From Hygrocybe punicea (lineage: Eukaryota > Basidiomycota > Agaricomycetes > Agaricales > Hygrophoraceae): DNA of 64,000 nt. This document shows, piece after piece, positions 42,201 to 51,979 of the stretch. Position numbers and translations under genes: made by a program. A model generated the notes under the pieces. That model worked only from the letters and a program-made list of their open reading frames with translations, was not told the origin of the DNA and did no database searches. The first letter of the stretch is position 1; each line of letters opens with the position of its first letter. The stretch is taken from NCBI GenBank assembly GCA_963556145.1, contig OY744461.1:5404891-5468890 (forward strand), read 5' to 3'.

Positions 42201-43071
42201 AAAAAGGCCTCGGATCACCAAAGACCATGTCAACAAAGGATCCACAAGCATGCAACAGGTCATTAACTCTCCAGCTGGACTGATCTGGGATAGAAATGAC
42301 TACAGCTGTGCATATGACTCATTGTTGGTGATTCTCTTCAATCTGTGGAAAGACAATCATGCAGAGTGGTCCACAGTATTCAGAAGCATGAATGATCATT
42401 TGACCACATTGTCTCATGGTTTTCCACAGGTGTTACACAAAAATGTGGCATTTGAACAGCTAAGAGACCACCTTAGAACTACACTGCATAACATGAATCC
42501 TACAGACTTTCCTAGAGGCACTTTGGGCATCAGTGTTGCCAATCTGGCTATGGAGTTATTTAAAGTCAATGACATTGTAGCCTCTTCTCAACATAAATGT
42601 TCTCACTGTGACTTTGCAGAAGAACCCATTGATGACAGACTAGGCTATGTGTTACATGCTGATGACACCATTAAACAGTCTACCATGAATTGGATTGATA
42701 CATTGTCACAGAAAACCAATAGAAGATGTCCTGATTGCAACAGCAGAATGAATCAACTTGTATTTTATAATGAAGCACCACACATTCTTGTGCTAGAGTA
42801 TCCATTCAAAAATATTAAAACCAGTCATAGACTAGAATTTGTTTCAGAGACTGGCACAAAGACATTAGAACTTAGAGGCATTGTATATCATGGTCAATAT
42901 CATTTCACCTCACGTATTATTGCTGCACAGAAACAAGTATGGTATCATGATGGAATGATTACAGGCAAATCTTGTTCCAGAGACACTGTCCTTACACAAC
43001 TTTCAGACCATGATATCAGACACTGTAAAAATAGAAACCTAGTATTAGCTATTTATGCTCAGAGTCTTTGA
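39211..43071 (+). CDS. helicase with C-terminal cysteine-protease-like domain, copy B
   Basis: 1286 codons; the predicted protein is the same as that at 16596-20456, with every helicase motif and the Cys / CxxC / His-box C-terminal domain. It starts at a GTG directly after the shared frame change. No promoter of its own remains on the 5' side, where the Rep gene is truncated at the copia junction, so expression would depend on the copia LTR region or the nested solo LTR (38744-39093), which is in the sense orientation with a TATA element 260 bp upstream. Confidence 0.85.
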   Translation: MHDYIYRPAYYEDMNLYEWVQGAERVKRNIQPPHNEINSDDELDFLQTDSQPSTQKKTSKSNVSTSNDLTIEFDDLNIKDDDNFIECDSEDNESDSTESVQEDTKLFLEDHPLYESHCIEFSKKTKHVVPNFVGGSLPRRDRGDREYYCTTMLTLFKPWRSGHDLKSELESWDEAFTDYEFTVGQLEIMDNINLRYECLDARDDYSAQLRQGAVLDGTCPQFMTSDMISHLDDDDIQNGGDFGDDNYEQEKNTADYGTNKYSELGQHGRLIKAQMDATENIVRNIGWLDPCPDGSITVNSAPLEVEMNQPGTQWKQLVHEQRQEVLDERNQHNFANSKSISHKIYTDSNENEVLIVDQSYLMQTFRAENAHRQQLIDATVRKFSLNTEQKRAFRIIANHASSPSSDQLKMNIAGMAGTGKSQVIKAVVEFFDNVHESHRFVILGPTGTSAALQNGSTYHYFLGINPNMSNRNEAMGIAQLKGRLEGVDYIFIDEVSMLSCHDLYKISARLTKALNIHDMPFGGINIIFAGDFAQLPPVGGAPLYSGTVGTQITSALTTHSQETAIGKALWHQVTTVVILRENMRQRTQTAEDALFRTTLVNMRYGKCTAQDIQFLRSRIAGKRPDQPNVASKDFRNVPIICGIHSQKDQINLLGCERFASDTNQNLTNFYSIDKWGKDKDSVRSKSKSKAIHQSSDIDFDTQREIWKVRHAATDNFAGKLSLCLGMPVMLRNNDATELCITKGQEGFVVGWQSMKASHGKRVLDTLFVELDKPPKLVQIPGLPDNVVPIVKNTKTIQCVFPSDLKESIERQQVWVLPNFAMTAHAAQGKTRPFNVVHLNSCFNHMSYYSSLSRSASAAGTVIIQGFDTKVITRGCSGYLRQEFRELELLDEIMRIRYEGQLPDHIQAGTCSVMLRNFQQWKGIHYVPAKTDNAIKWSRTDPLLLTHTVPDSPWQLVEKGKGKQKAAAVPTSFVPAIGSIALTSTQKHSLDTKIESATKRPRITKDHVNKGSTSMQQVINSPAGLIWDRNDYSCAYDSLLVILFNLWKDNHAEWSTVFRSMNDHLTTLSHGFPQVLHKNVAFEQLRDHLRTTLHNMNPTDFPRGTLGISVANLAMELFKVNDIVASSQHKCSHCDFAEEPIDDRLGYVLHADDTIKQSTMNWIDTLSQKTNRRCPDCNSRMNQLVFYNEAPHILVLEYPFKNIKTSHRLEFVSETGTKTLELRGIVYHGQYHFTSRIIAAQKQVWYHDGMITGKSCSRDTVLTQLSDHDIRHCKNRNLVLAIYAQSL

Positions 43072-43632
43072 GCATCCTCCTTGAGGTCAAGCACGGCTGT
43101 CTTCATGTGGTAATCTGTTGTGTAGCATTCAAGGTCATGGAGAAGTAGGGTTGAGCAAATGTGAGTTAATTGTCACCACACTGTTTGGGGGGCAGTTGTG
43201 TTTGGCAGTTGACCTGTTGCTCTCTGAACAATTGCTTCATGGCTAAGAGTGTTGCATGATGGTGCAACACAGGGGAGATGGCAGGTAGAGAGGAGGTTGA
43301 TGAAGACTTAAGACACCCTATGTAGTTTTTTTTTACATGTTACAGAGGTGGGAGGTGGGCTTATTAGATCAATATGTAATATGCAACTCATGCTATGTAT
43401 CTTATGCCATATGTAACATGCTTTATACAATTTAATCTTATTGCTCAAATCAGCAAAGAAGTGGAGGGAAAAAAGAACTCGTTCATGCCATGCGCAGCAC
43501 TGGCCCACTAAACAAGTTCTGCAAGGTTAGGTTGGGGCGGGTGATGTGTCGTTTCTGTGAGAAGTCAATCAGCACGAATTTATTGGTTTCGAATCTGGAA
43601 TTATGGTCTCTGGACCAGTCGTAGGCGCCGTT

Positions 43633-46162
43633 TCATTTATTCATCATGTTTTTGATAGCTGTGTGTGTATCAGTGAAGTTTCTCCCCTCCGCGTAGATGG
43701 CCGCGTCATCTACGAAGGCTACCACGAGTTCATATGGACCTGTGGGTATATCAAGTAAATCAGCGTTATAGTATAGGTATATAATCATGGATAACGGGTC
43801 GCCCTGTCCTATGCCGTTTACTAGTTGAATAGGGTCAGAGACGTAGTCATCGAATTTGAGGTGTGTAGATCTGTCTGAGAGTATGAGCCCAATAAGGGTG
43901 ACGAGTTGTTCAGGTATGCAACGTTTTCTAAGATTGTGTAGTAGGCGGTCCGTGACAGCGTTGGGGAAGGCGCCCTCGATGTCCAGAAAGAGGATGGTGG
44001 CGACCCTTTTGTTTCTCCAAGCGTGTTTGATGCGGTTTACTAGGAGGTGCATGGAGTCGGTTGTCGAGCGGCCAGGTCTGCTGCCGAAGTGGGTTGGTGG
44101 TAGGAGTTGATGTTCCTCTGTAAGTTGGACTAGGACCTCTGTCAGTATAGATGTTAGGATTTTTGGTAGTGTGTTAAGGAGGGCGATGGGACGGTATGCT
44201 TTCGGTATATCGTAGTGGGGTTTTCCTGGTTTTCTTAGCACGCAGGTTGTGGATTCCTTCCAGCTGTCGTGGTACATGCCTAATTCGAAGAAGGTGTTGT
44301 AAATGTAGTATAGGTGATCGATAATGAGGTGGCTCGTTTCTTTGAGTACTATGTTTGGAATGCCGTCCAGGCCTGGGGCTTTGAAGGGTTTCGTCTTGTC
44401 GATGTGTTTGGAAATTTGGGCACGAGTGATGATGGGGTCGTAGTTTACTCTGGTTGGGTAGTCGTATAGCTGTGGGACGGTGGAAGTATCTGGAGGGGGG
44501 GAAGAAGCTCGTCGCTATTGCTTTACTTTTTTCTTCGTTTGAGGTAGCGTATTTAGTCGCGCTGTCCTGGGCTTTAAACTCGAGGGTGGGTATGGCTGAG
44601 CTCCCTCCATCTCCTCGTGGATAGTCGCTAATGGGATTTGAGATGCAGCGGTTGACTGACCATAGGGAGTAGTCGTTGGCGTCTTCTAGAAAGGCTGACC
44701 AGTGATCCTTCTTGGCTTTCATAATGGCGTTACCGTAGGTGTTTCTGGCCTAACGGTGTTCTTCATGGACTGGATGGTTGGGTAAGGCTCTTTTTCTATA
44801 GGATTCGAAACTTAGCTTGTTTTTGGTTCTTTTTAGGTCTGATAGATTTTTGTTCCACCATCGTTTCGAGTGCAGTGTCGGTTTAGCGAGAGGCACCTCA
44901 CGCTCAATGATATGTTGTATTGAGTTTGTGAGGTCTGTTATGGCGTGAGTTAGTTGTTGTTTGGTAGTTATCTTAGTCGGCCTGGGGTAGTTGAGGTGAA
45001 GATGATAGAATAGCGATTTGCGGAATGTGTCCCAGTCGGTCATAAGATAGTCGCGTGTGGGGGTTGTGTGTCATGTGCGGGTTTGGAAGAGGAGGGTGGT
45101 AAGAATTGGGATGTGGTCAGTGCCCGTGGGGCGTTCGTCAGGTTTAGTGTCGCAGATTAGGATTGATTGTGAGGTTTTGGCTGTGCAGTAGACATTGTCG
45201 GTTCGTGTCCAATTTTTGGTGGCCATTGATTCTAGTGTGGGGAGATCTTTGGGCAGAGCCATGATCATATCATGGCTCGTCGTGGCATCTATAAGGAGCT
45301 GTGCTTGGTCTAGGGCGGCGGCAGTGAAGAGATGGTGATTCCTTTCTTCGTCCCATAATGGGTGGTGCCGGTTGAAGTCCCCGCACCAGATCATGTGGTC
45401 GGAGTCGTTTCGATAGAGTGTGGATGCGTTGTTTTTAGCGAAGTCGGATAGTAATGTGATGTTGTCGGAATGTAAGCAGTCGTTATATATGTTAAAAATG
45501 GAGATATTGCCTTGTGTGTTACGAATATGGATGGCGGAGATGTCGTTGGTGCTGTGGACCTTGATTTGTTCCCAGGTAGTCGTGTCTAGTCTAGTGTTGA
45601 CGAGGATAACCGAGCAGACCGTCTCGTCGATGATAAAGCGTGATGAGGGGTATATTACCCGCCAGTCGTGTGTTGCTTTGGTGTTGTTGTATTTGTCAAA
45701 GTAGGGTTCTTGTAGGAGTACGTCACATTTATTATATAGGTTAGAGTTGATTAAGTCCCATTGCGCTTTAGCGGATTTGTTGAGGTTGATTTGCCATATG
45801 TTTAGTCGAATCGGGTTTTTGTTGGGGTGGTCAGGCATGAGGCAAGGGGAGGAAGGAGTCGAGTGGTCTATTACTGAAAACGGAATACGGTGATGGCGGG
45901 CGATCGCCCCAACCTTCTGGGGTGCAGGTTCGTGGGATGATGATGGGGGGTATGGTAGCTTCGTTCGGTGTGAATGGAAGTGTTGATTGCGTGAGGTGGG
46001 GGAGTGTGTTATGTATGGGTCTGTGCGGTTGTTGTTGTTGTTGTTGTTGTTGTGACGTACACGTGGGGTTGGGTCTGTTAGATGGGATGCGGTGGGTGTT
46101 GGGGTTGGGGGTGTAGTGTCTGTCTTCGGGTCTGAGCATGGGATGGTGGGAGTGTGAGTCAT
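43633..46162 (-). pseudogene. LINE ORF2: AP endonuclease and reverse transcriptase, broken
   Basis: The 363-codon frame (46162-45071) holds an apurinic-type endonuclease: IWQINLNKS, LLQEPYF, and WCGDFNRHHPLWD near residue 256. The chain then passes a stop at 45071, a frame at 45043-44750 (SKRWWNKNLSDLKR), a stop at 44750, a frame change near 44510, and the RT frame 44277-43633 with AYRPIALLN, FGSRPGRSTTDS, LFLDIEGAFP, NGIGQGDPLS and the catalytic FVDDAAIYA. Coding similarity continues past the stop at 43633 to the Helentron boundary. The order EN-RT fits fungal Tad1/I-type LINEs; the RNase H is missing. Not expected to be active. Confidence 0.88.
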
Positions 46163-47648
46163 TGGTGGTGTTTAATGTGGCGCTTTCTGAGGGGGTGATC
46201 GCCTGCGTCCACGGATCGGCTGTGGGGTAGTATGGCATGCGGTTTTCTATGTTAGAGGCGTCTATATCCTTGCATTTTTTGATAAAGGTGGGACAGCTGC
46301 GGTCCCAGCTGGTGTGGCCGTCTTTTCCGCATGGGGTGCAGTATGGGTTGTTGCTGACAGTACAGTCCGTGGTTCGATGATTTTTGCTGCATGTGCCGCA
46401 TGTGTCTCGGGGAGCCGGACACGAGGACGCGACGTGGTTCCATAGCTGGCATCGTAAGCATCGAAGGGGTTCCCTTTTACATTTATTGGCTTTGATGCGT
46501 TTATTGCATACGTATAGCCCCTTGGAGATGATGGAGTTAGCGGATTCTGGGGATGAAACAAAGAGGAATGCGTGTCCGCAGGTTTGGTTAGCTGCGCGCT
46601 TTTCTTTTGGTTTGATCCAGGTTGCTTTGACGATGGAGAGGGTGGGCAGGTCATTGGTCTCCTCTATTTCTCTTAGGTTTCATGTGTCATCCGGATTAAA
46701 GGTGAGGGGAATGAAGTAAGCTACGACGTTGTATGTTGGAGGTTTGATCTCTGCCCCGAAGCCAAAGTTAGTCGTAAAGCTGGATCGGCGGTCGTCTTCC
46801 AGTAGCCATTTGATCAGTATATCGGAACTTGCTTCTAGTAGTATACCTCCGTTGCGTAGTTTGGTTAGACCCCGAAATTTTTGCCCATCTGGGGCTCCGA
46901 TGGTAGCTAGAATCTGGTTAGCTTTTTCTATAATGCTGGCATGACTGAGCTTAGCGATGTCCTCCTGGTGGGGGGGTTTGACGTCGACGAGGATTTGTCG
47001 GGCTTGCAGGGCCTCTTTGGAGCTAATGTGTGGGTTTTTGTGGCTGGTGGGGTGAAGTTTGGGTTGGTTAATTAATGCGTCTTTGTATGTATTGGTAGTG
47101 GATTTGATGGTGTTCGTGGATTTTTGTATGTCGCTAGCAAGTTGCTGGAGCTGGGTTCTGGTAGCTTCTAAGTTGTCTTCGACCTTTTTGGTTACTTTTT
47201 CTACTATTGCGTCGATGATCGGTTCTAGGGTATGTGCGGGGGAGATGGTGGACTGTAGATGATCGGTGTTTATTTTGGTCGCGAGTTGGTCGGAAAAGGT
47301 GGACGCTTTGAGGTCTAGGTCTAGGTCGAGTAGGGCGATTGCGATCGATCTTACGGTATTGATCGCCTCCCTGTTATCAGCTAAACCATTTGCTGTGGCG
47401 AGGTGGAAGAGCATGCCGGCTAAGATAGAGGCGTCATAGTCCTTATGTGAAAGGGAGGGAAACTTAGCGGATAGGTATTCTTTAGCGTCCTCCAGGGTTT
47501 CTACATCGTCACTGTCTTCGGTATCTTGCCTGATGTCTTTCTTTTTCCGGGAGCCCGGATTAGGACCGGGGGTTGACTTGGTGTTTGCGGGGTCCTGGTT
47601 GGTTGATTTGCCGGTGGATTTACCGCTTGTGAGTGTTGACTGTCGCAT
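45831..47648 (-). pseudogene. LINE ORF1: coiled-coil/RNA-binding protein with three zinc knuckles
   Basis: A single frame of about 606 codons from ATG 47648, interrupted by one TGA (46680-46682, after FNPDD T). Before it: a Lys/Ser-rich start, a helical segment with coiled-coil character (about residues 140-190) and an RRM-like fold region. After it: three CCHC-type knuckles (CLRCQLWNHVASSC, CGTCSKNHRTTDC, CTPCGKDGHTSWDRSC), then a Pro-rich tail with a run of eight Gln (46025-46050 on the DNA). ORF1 overlaps ORF2 by about 330 bp in another frame, as in many fungal LINEs. The single TGA may be a late mutation. Confidence 0.82.
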
Positions 47649-47739
47649 TTCTAACTGACTGTAAGGGTTGTTTGCTCTGGTATGTCTGGAAATTGTATAT
47701 GATGAGTATTGGTGAGATTTTTGAAGGGGGGTGTAGGGC

Positions 47740-50700
47740 CTAAAGCTGCTGTAGAGGAACTCCTTTTTTCAGGGTCCCTAGGGGGTACCACATGGTGAAG
47801 GAGCAAGAACCATCAAGAGGGTGATTATTGATCATAAAAGGTGGGATCTGGGGGGTTTGTGCAGCAGACATGGCTATTGTCTCTCCCATTTCTTCAGAGT
47901 TTTTATAGCAATTCTTATCTAAATTTCCCTGGTGTGAAAATCCATTTCTTATCTTTCTCCTTTTAGAAAATTCAGATTCTTCATTGTTCATGTCATCACA
48001 ATGGGCTATGGACAATGCAAAAAGTTTCGAGCCATCATATGCATTTTTGGGGATATTGAAGCATGAGATACTTACATCTCCTTTTACTGCAGACTTATCC
48101 TTATCCAAATAAGGCTTATCCTGTAAGCATGTAATCATTTTGGTAAAATAATTCGGTTTAAGCGGAGTTTGAAATTGCAGATTATAGCGGACTAATGCCT
48201 TATTTTGTTCATAAGACTTAGTTAAAGGAATTGTAATGGTTTCTTCAAGTTCCATAGGTAAAGTGCATAAATAGGATGTTGAGGCATGGGCAGTAGTAGC
48301 TCCTCTGATGTGATTAACTTGAGAATGGTTTGGTGTGACCATTAGGTCAAATCTGTTTGTCAAATCTTCAGGATTCTTGAACACTAAATATGTACCATCT
48401 ATTCTTTCATCAATAGAAACATAGTTGCCTCTTTGCCATGGTCTTCCAAGTAATAAATCAAAGGGCACTGTCTCTCCTATGTAAAGATTGGCATAAGTGA
48501 GGACACCACCACAAGTCAATGGAACTTCTGAGACTAATGCTTTTAATGTTCCTTCACCTCCATTAGCATCATTCATTGTGAGAATTTTTCCTACATCCAT
48601 AGGTCTTTGGATAATTTCTTTCCAGACTCTTTTACTAATCACATTTAACTGGGATCCAGTGTCAATGATGGCTTCAATAGGTCTTCTATCACATTCCATC
48701 TGAAGCCTGATTAACACTCCACGATCCTTGGTTATGAATGAGCTTGCAATGGCAGATACCTTTGCATTCTTTCTCTTAATCATGTCTGTTAATTGCTCAG
48801 ATAATTCCTTGGAAGAAGCTAATACTTCACGAACGTGCAGGGTAACTGGTGTGTCAAGGATTTGATTGACAACTTGAGTTTCTCCAATATTGACTGAAAT
48901 TTCAGATTGTCTGGGAGTGGGCTTTGGACGAGTTATGGCATTATGTCTTTCAGCCATGATCTTGTTCTTATCTATGTTTGCCTTGTGTCCTTGTATATGA
49001 GTCTTTGCTGGCTTTGCTGGAGAAGGATCTATCATCTCCACATCTGAATCTGTGTCTGAAGGAATATGTATTGGGGTTCTTATATCCATTGGAACAGGTT
49101 GCTTTGCATGCAGTTCTTCTGTAGGATGGAATGGGTTTGTCTTCTTGAGAGCAAAGGGTAATGGTGTGGGTATATGTGCTTGAGCTTGCTTCTGTGCTGA
49201 AAGAGGGCCAGGTTTGACTGGGCCTTTTGGAATGGGTGGCAGTACTGTATTGGGCCTTATATTCTCTTTTCCTTTGGCCTTAATACCTGTAGGAGGATAT
49301 ACTCCATCTAATACTTCCTTCCTTGCTGCACCAATTTTCTGTGGTCCTCTGACTGCAGGCAGGATTTGTATTTCTTCTTCCTTGATTGTAGGTATAGTAT
49401 ATGCTTCAAAATCTTCTTCAGCATCAGATTGATAGTAATCAGAGAATTGATCTTGTAATACATAGAAGTGTGATTGGACATTGCTGGCCTTTTCAGCTAC
49501 ATGTCTATCAATTCCTTGTACAAATGTCTCACCCATATTTCTGCGAATTATTGAGCCATCTGGATAAACAATCCTTCCAAGACCATCCTTGGTTATCTTG
49601 CCTGTCTTGAGTAATTCATTGATCTGGAAACATGTTTGCATTCCATGTCCATGTCCTCCACAACCATAGTAGGTCATGGGTCCTCTTGGTTCATTGGAAG
49701 GAGTGAATGAATTGGTAGGGGTAAACGAACTAGTAGAAGGGTTTGGTGGAAGGCCAACACTATTGGCAGCTGAGATTTTGAAGGGAGGTCTTTGTGTTTG
49801 CTGTGACTGTGCTTGCCTTTGCTGAGGTTGTTTCAGCTCAGGTGGGCTAATACAGTGAGCAATGTCTGGGTCTAGCTTCAAGGCTCTATAGTATGCTAGT
49901 CCATACTTAATATCATCCAAAGAGAGCTTTCCCATTTGCTTGATTAAAGACTCTACTTCATTCTGGTGTGATGATGATGTGGAGGTAGACTTCCTGTCTG
50001 TCCCCTTCCTGCCATTATCTTTCTTCTCAGCTTCTTTCCTTACTGTCTTCTTAAATAGTTCATCATCTGAATCATATGCCTTGGATTTGAATGTCTTCTT
50101 CTTCTTGCTAGCTTTCTTTCTCTTGATGCAGGCTTCATAGTCACTATCTGTATCATACTCTGATAAATCATCTGCATCAGAGTCTTCTGAAACAGAGTTG
50201 TCTAGTCTTCCTGGTACATTTGAATCTGAATCTGCTAGGTTCATGTCAAACCGATTCCTTTCAAATAGAGTTTCTGCAACCTTAATGACATCTTTCATAG
50301 AGAATGGAGATGGGACATCTAAAGGTGTTGATCCAGTGTTGAGACGTGTCTCAATGATATGTCTGAGGTTCTTGTTGATTCCATGCCAGAAGTATGCAGC
50401 CTTTTCATCTGCAGAGATCTTCTTCTTGCTCTCTAACCACCCTGCAATAATAATGAACCTGCGTTCATATTGCTTCCATTTGGTGAGAGTTCTGATCTGC
50501 TTCAGTTTCCAAATGCGTGCAAGGGTCATGAGATCTCTAACAATGTATCTTGTTTCCTTTAGGGCAGCATCAAAGTAGCGAGTAATATCTTTCTTAAGAG
50601 TATTCCAGTCCTGGGATATGTAACTCTCTAGGGCTTCAATGAGCTTGACTACTTTGGTGGAGCAGTAATCTACAATCCTTTCACATTTCTCTTTATCAGA

Positions 50701-50844
50701 AACAGCATAGGATTTGCACATTTGATTGTAATGCCTTAAGAATCTCTTGACTTCTTCATAGCTTCCTTTGAATTTAGCTGGGGCAGACTTCTGCCCTAGC
50801 AGGGGCATCATGTCTGGGGTACGAGTACTGGTGCTTGTGGACAT
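47740..50844 (-). CDS. gypsy-type gag and aspartic protease ORF
   Basis: 1034 codons from ATG. Residues 15-215 are a gag/capsid-like helical region (KFKGSYEEVKRFLRHYNQ; AAYFWHGIN). An acidic/Lys-rich linker follows, then a zinc-knuckle remnant YGCGGHGHGMQTC near 390, a conserved basidiomycete spacer, and the retropepsin: IIDTGSQLNVIS (about 726) and FDLLLGRPWQ (about 800). It ends at a TAG right beside the LINE 5' end, so the separate RT/integrase ORF expected downstream in such elements is missing. Placement 48 bp from a PBS and LTR confirms an LTR retrotransposon. The frame is intact; the element is not. Confidence 0.88.
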   Translation of the reverse strand: MSTSTSTRTPDMMPLLGQKSAPAKFKGSYEEVKRFLRHYNQMCKSYAVSDKEKCERIVDYCSTKVVKLIEALESYISQDWNTLKKDITRYFDAALKETRYIVRDLMTLARIWKLKQIRTLTKWKQYERRFIIIAGWLESKKKISADEKAAYFWHGINKNLRHIIETRLNTGSTPLDVPSPFSMKDVIKVAETLFERNRFDMNLADSDSNVPGRLDNSVSEDSDADDLSEYDTDSDYEACIKRKKASKKKKTFKSKAYDSDDELFKKTVRKEAEKKDNGRKGTDRKSTSTSSSHQNEVESLIKQMGKLSLDDIKYGLAYYRALKLDPDIAHCISPPELKQPQQRQAQSQQTQRPPFKISAANSVGLPPNPSTSSFTPTNSFTPSNEPRGPMTYYGCGGHGHGMQTCFQINELLKTGKITKDGLGRIVYPDGSIIRRNMGETFVQGIDRHVAEKASNVQSHFYVLQDQFSDYYQSDAEEDFEAYTIPTIKEEEIQILPAVRGPQKIGAARKEVLDGVYPPTGIKAKGKENIRPNTVLPPIPKGPVKPGPLSAQKQAQAHIPTPLPFALKKTNPFHPTEELHAKQPVPMDIRTPIHIPSDTDSDVEMIDPSPAKPAKTHIQGHKANIDKNKIMAERHNAITRPKPTPRQSEISVNIGETQVVNQILDTPVTLHVREVLASSKELSEQLTDMIKRKNAKVSAIASSFITKDRGVLIRLQMECDRRPIEAIIDTGSQLNVISKRVWKEIIQRPMDVGKILTMNDANGGEGTLKALVSEVPLTCGGVLTYANLYIGETVPFDLLLGRPWQRGNYVSIDERIDGTYLVFKNPEDLTNRFDLMVTPNHSQVNHIRGATTAHASTSYLCTLPMELEETITIPLTKSYEQNKALVRYNLQFQTPLKPNYFTKMITCLQDKPYLDKDKSAVKGDVSISCFNIPKNAYDGSKLFALSIAHCDDMNNEESEFSKRRKIRNGFSHQGNLDKNCYKNSEEMGETIAMSAAQTPQIPPFMINNHPLDGSCSFTMWYPLGTLKKGVPLQQL

Positions 50845-50891
50845 TGTGTATTAGAGGTATAGAAATGCTTGGGTTATTTAAATTTAAAACT

Positions 50892-50908
50892 CCTCGCGGT
50901 GGGCTCCA
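50892..50908 (-). other. gypsy primer-binding site
   Basis: Minus strand TGGAGCCCACCGCGAGG begins 4 nt inside the LTR end and would pair with a tRNA 3' end CCTCGCGGTGGGCTCCA. The implied discriminator base is U; the tRNA species cannot be named from the sequence. Confidence 0.75.
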
Positions 50909-51620
50909 ATTTTGTTATGTGAATGTTTGTTTCACCAAGAATTACCAGAGTTGACTTTGTTCAGGTACCTTCTTGTTGTTCATGGGTTTCTAATATTTAA
51001 ATAACCTATCAGGAAGGGGTTTGTGGGTATATGTACTGTATGAATCAATAGAATGTAATAGTGAGGTCTCTTCAATTAAGAATTGAGACTTTGAGTAGGT
51101 ATGAATAGTAATTGGGTGTGTGATGTACTGAAAATACTAATATTCACTACTGGAATATAAAATATGAACTAATGAATACTGATAACAATATTCACCAGTT
51201 GAATATGGATGGTTTTGGCTACAGGGCCTATTCAATTAAGAGTATCTCTGGGTATTATAATATCTGACTTAAATCCAAAGCTTCAAACGCACATTGGCTA
51301 CTAGTTCAGGGATATCTTTAATACCTTTTGAATACTCTGTTTTGTTTAGGATGAAACCTTAACCCTAGAAGTGTATCTAGCTGACTAATGCTGACTAATA
51401 AACTGATTGGACTGAGTGAACTGGGTGAATTCTCCTTGATGACAAGGGGAACTCAGAGAATGATAGAGTAAGAGTGAACTAGACTGGATTGCAAGCACTA
51501 GCTACTACAATGAGTAACTACTAGTACTAAGAGAATGAGGGATCACACTGTGTGAACCCAACTAAGAGTGACTACTGAGTGGTGAGGGGGGAAATCCCAC
51601 TGACTACTGGAATTTGGGGG

Positions 51621-51631
51621 CCCTATTTATA
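51621..51631 (-). promoter_or_regulatory. TATA box of the gypsy LTR
   Basis: Minus strand TATAAATAGGG, a strong consensus, 10 bp downstream (in the sense of transcription) of the AACAATGG array. Confidence 0.65.
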
Positions 51632-51640
51632 CTGTTGGAG

Positions 51641-51791
51641 AACAATGGGGGACTGAGAACAATGGGAAAGTGAGAACAATAGGACTGAGTCATGAGAACA
51701 ATGGATGGCATCAAAGAGGCTGTGAACAATGGGCTCTATCTCCATTTGGACTGTTTAGAACAAAGGACTGCTCAGAACAATAGACCATTGT
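51641..51791. promoter_or_regulatory. array of AACAATGG (HMG-box) motifs
   Basis: Exact AACAATGG at 51641, 51658, 51697 and 51725; one-base variants at 51675, 51759 and 51776, and an inverted CCATTGT at 51785. AACAAT is the core site of SOX/MATA-type HMG-box proteins. It sits directly upstream of the LTR TATA box. Confidence 0.5.
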
Positions 51792-51979
51792 CTTTATGTA
51801 AGCAGAATATCACAATCACTCTCTGATGCATTCTATCTTATCATTATCTTATCATCCTCTTGTTTACATCTTATCTAATCATTTCCCATTATCTAGCTGA
51901 GCCGCTTTTGATCAATACAAGTAAACAAGATTTGTAATCAATCCATTACTGCTAATATAGGTAAGGATGCTAGTTGGGC

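Larger units (their letters stand above)
37284..43517 (+). mobile_element. Helentron copy B: 6234-bp inverted duplicate of copy A
   Basis: Reverse complement of 16150-22383, with exactly the same length and only scattered differences seen near the 37284 end (for example 37291 and 37314). It carries the same stop, frame changes and solo LTR as copy A, so it arose after copy A had decayed. It keeps the 3' terminus (43517) but lacks the first 4.5 kb, where it meets the copia LTR. Its 3' end is inserted in the LINE. Confidence 0.93.
43518..47735 (-). mobile_element. LINE (non-LTR retrotransposon), 3'-truncated
   Basis: Two ORF regions read leftwards: a zinc-knuckle ORF1 and an endonuclease-RT ORF2. 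The element is cut at 43517 by the 3' end of Helentron copy B shortly after the RT thumb, so RNase H and the 3' end are missing from this window. The 5' leader (47649-47735) abuts the end of the gypsy ORF. Confidence 0.88.
50913..51960 (-). repeat. gypsy 5' LTR (outer boundary uncertain)
   Basis: The inner end is clear: top strand TGTTATGTG at 50913 next to the PBS. It holds a TATA box and a U3 motif array. The outer end lies somewhere near 51.9-52.0 kb; with no second LTR in the window, neither it nor a target duplication can be fixed. Confidence 0.65.
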
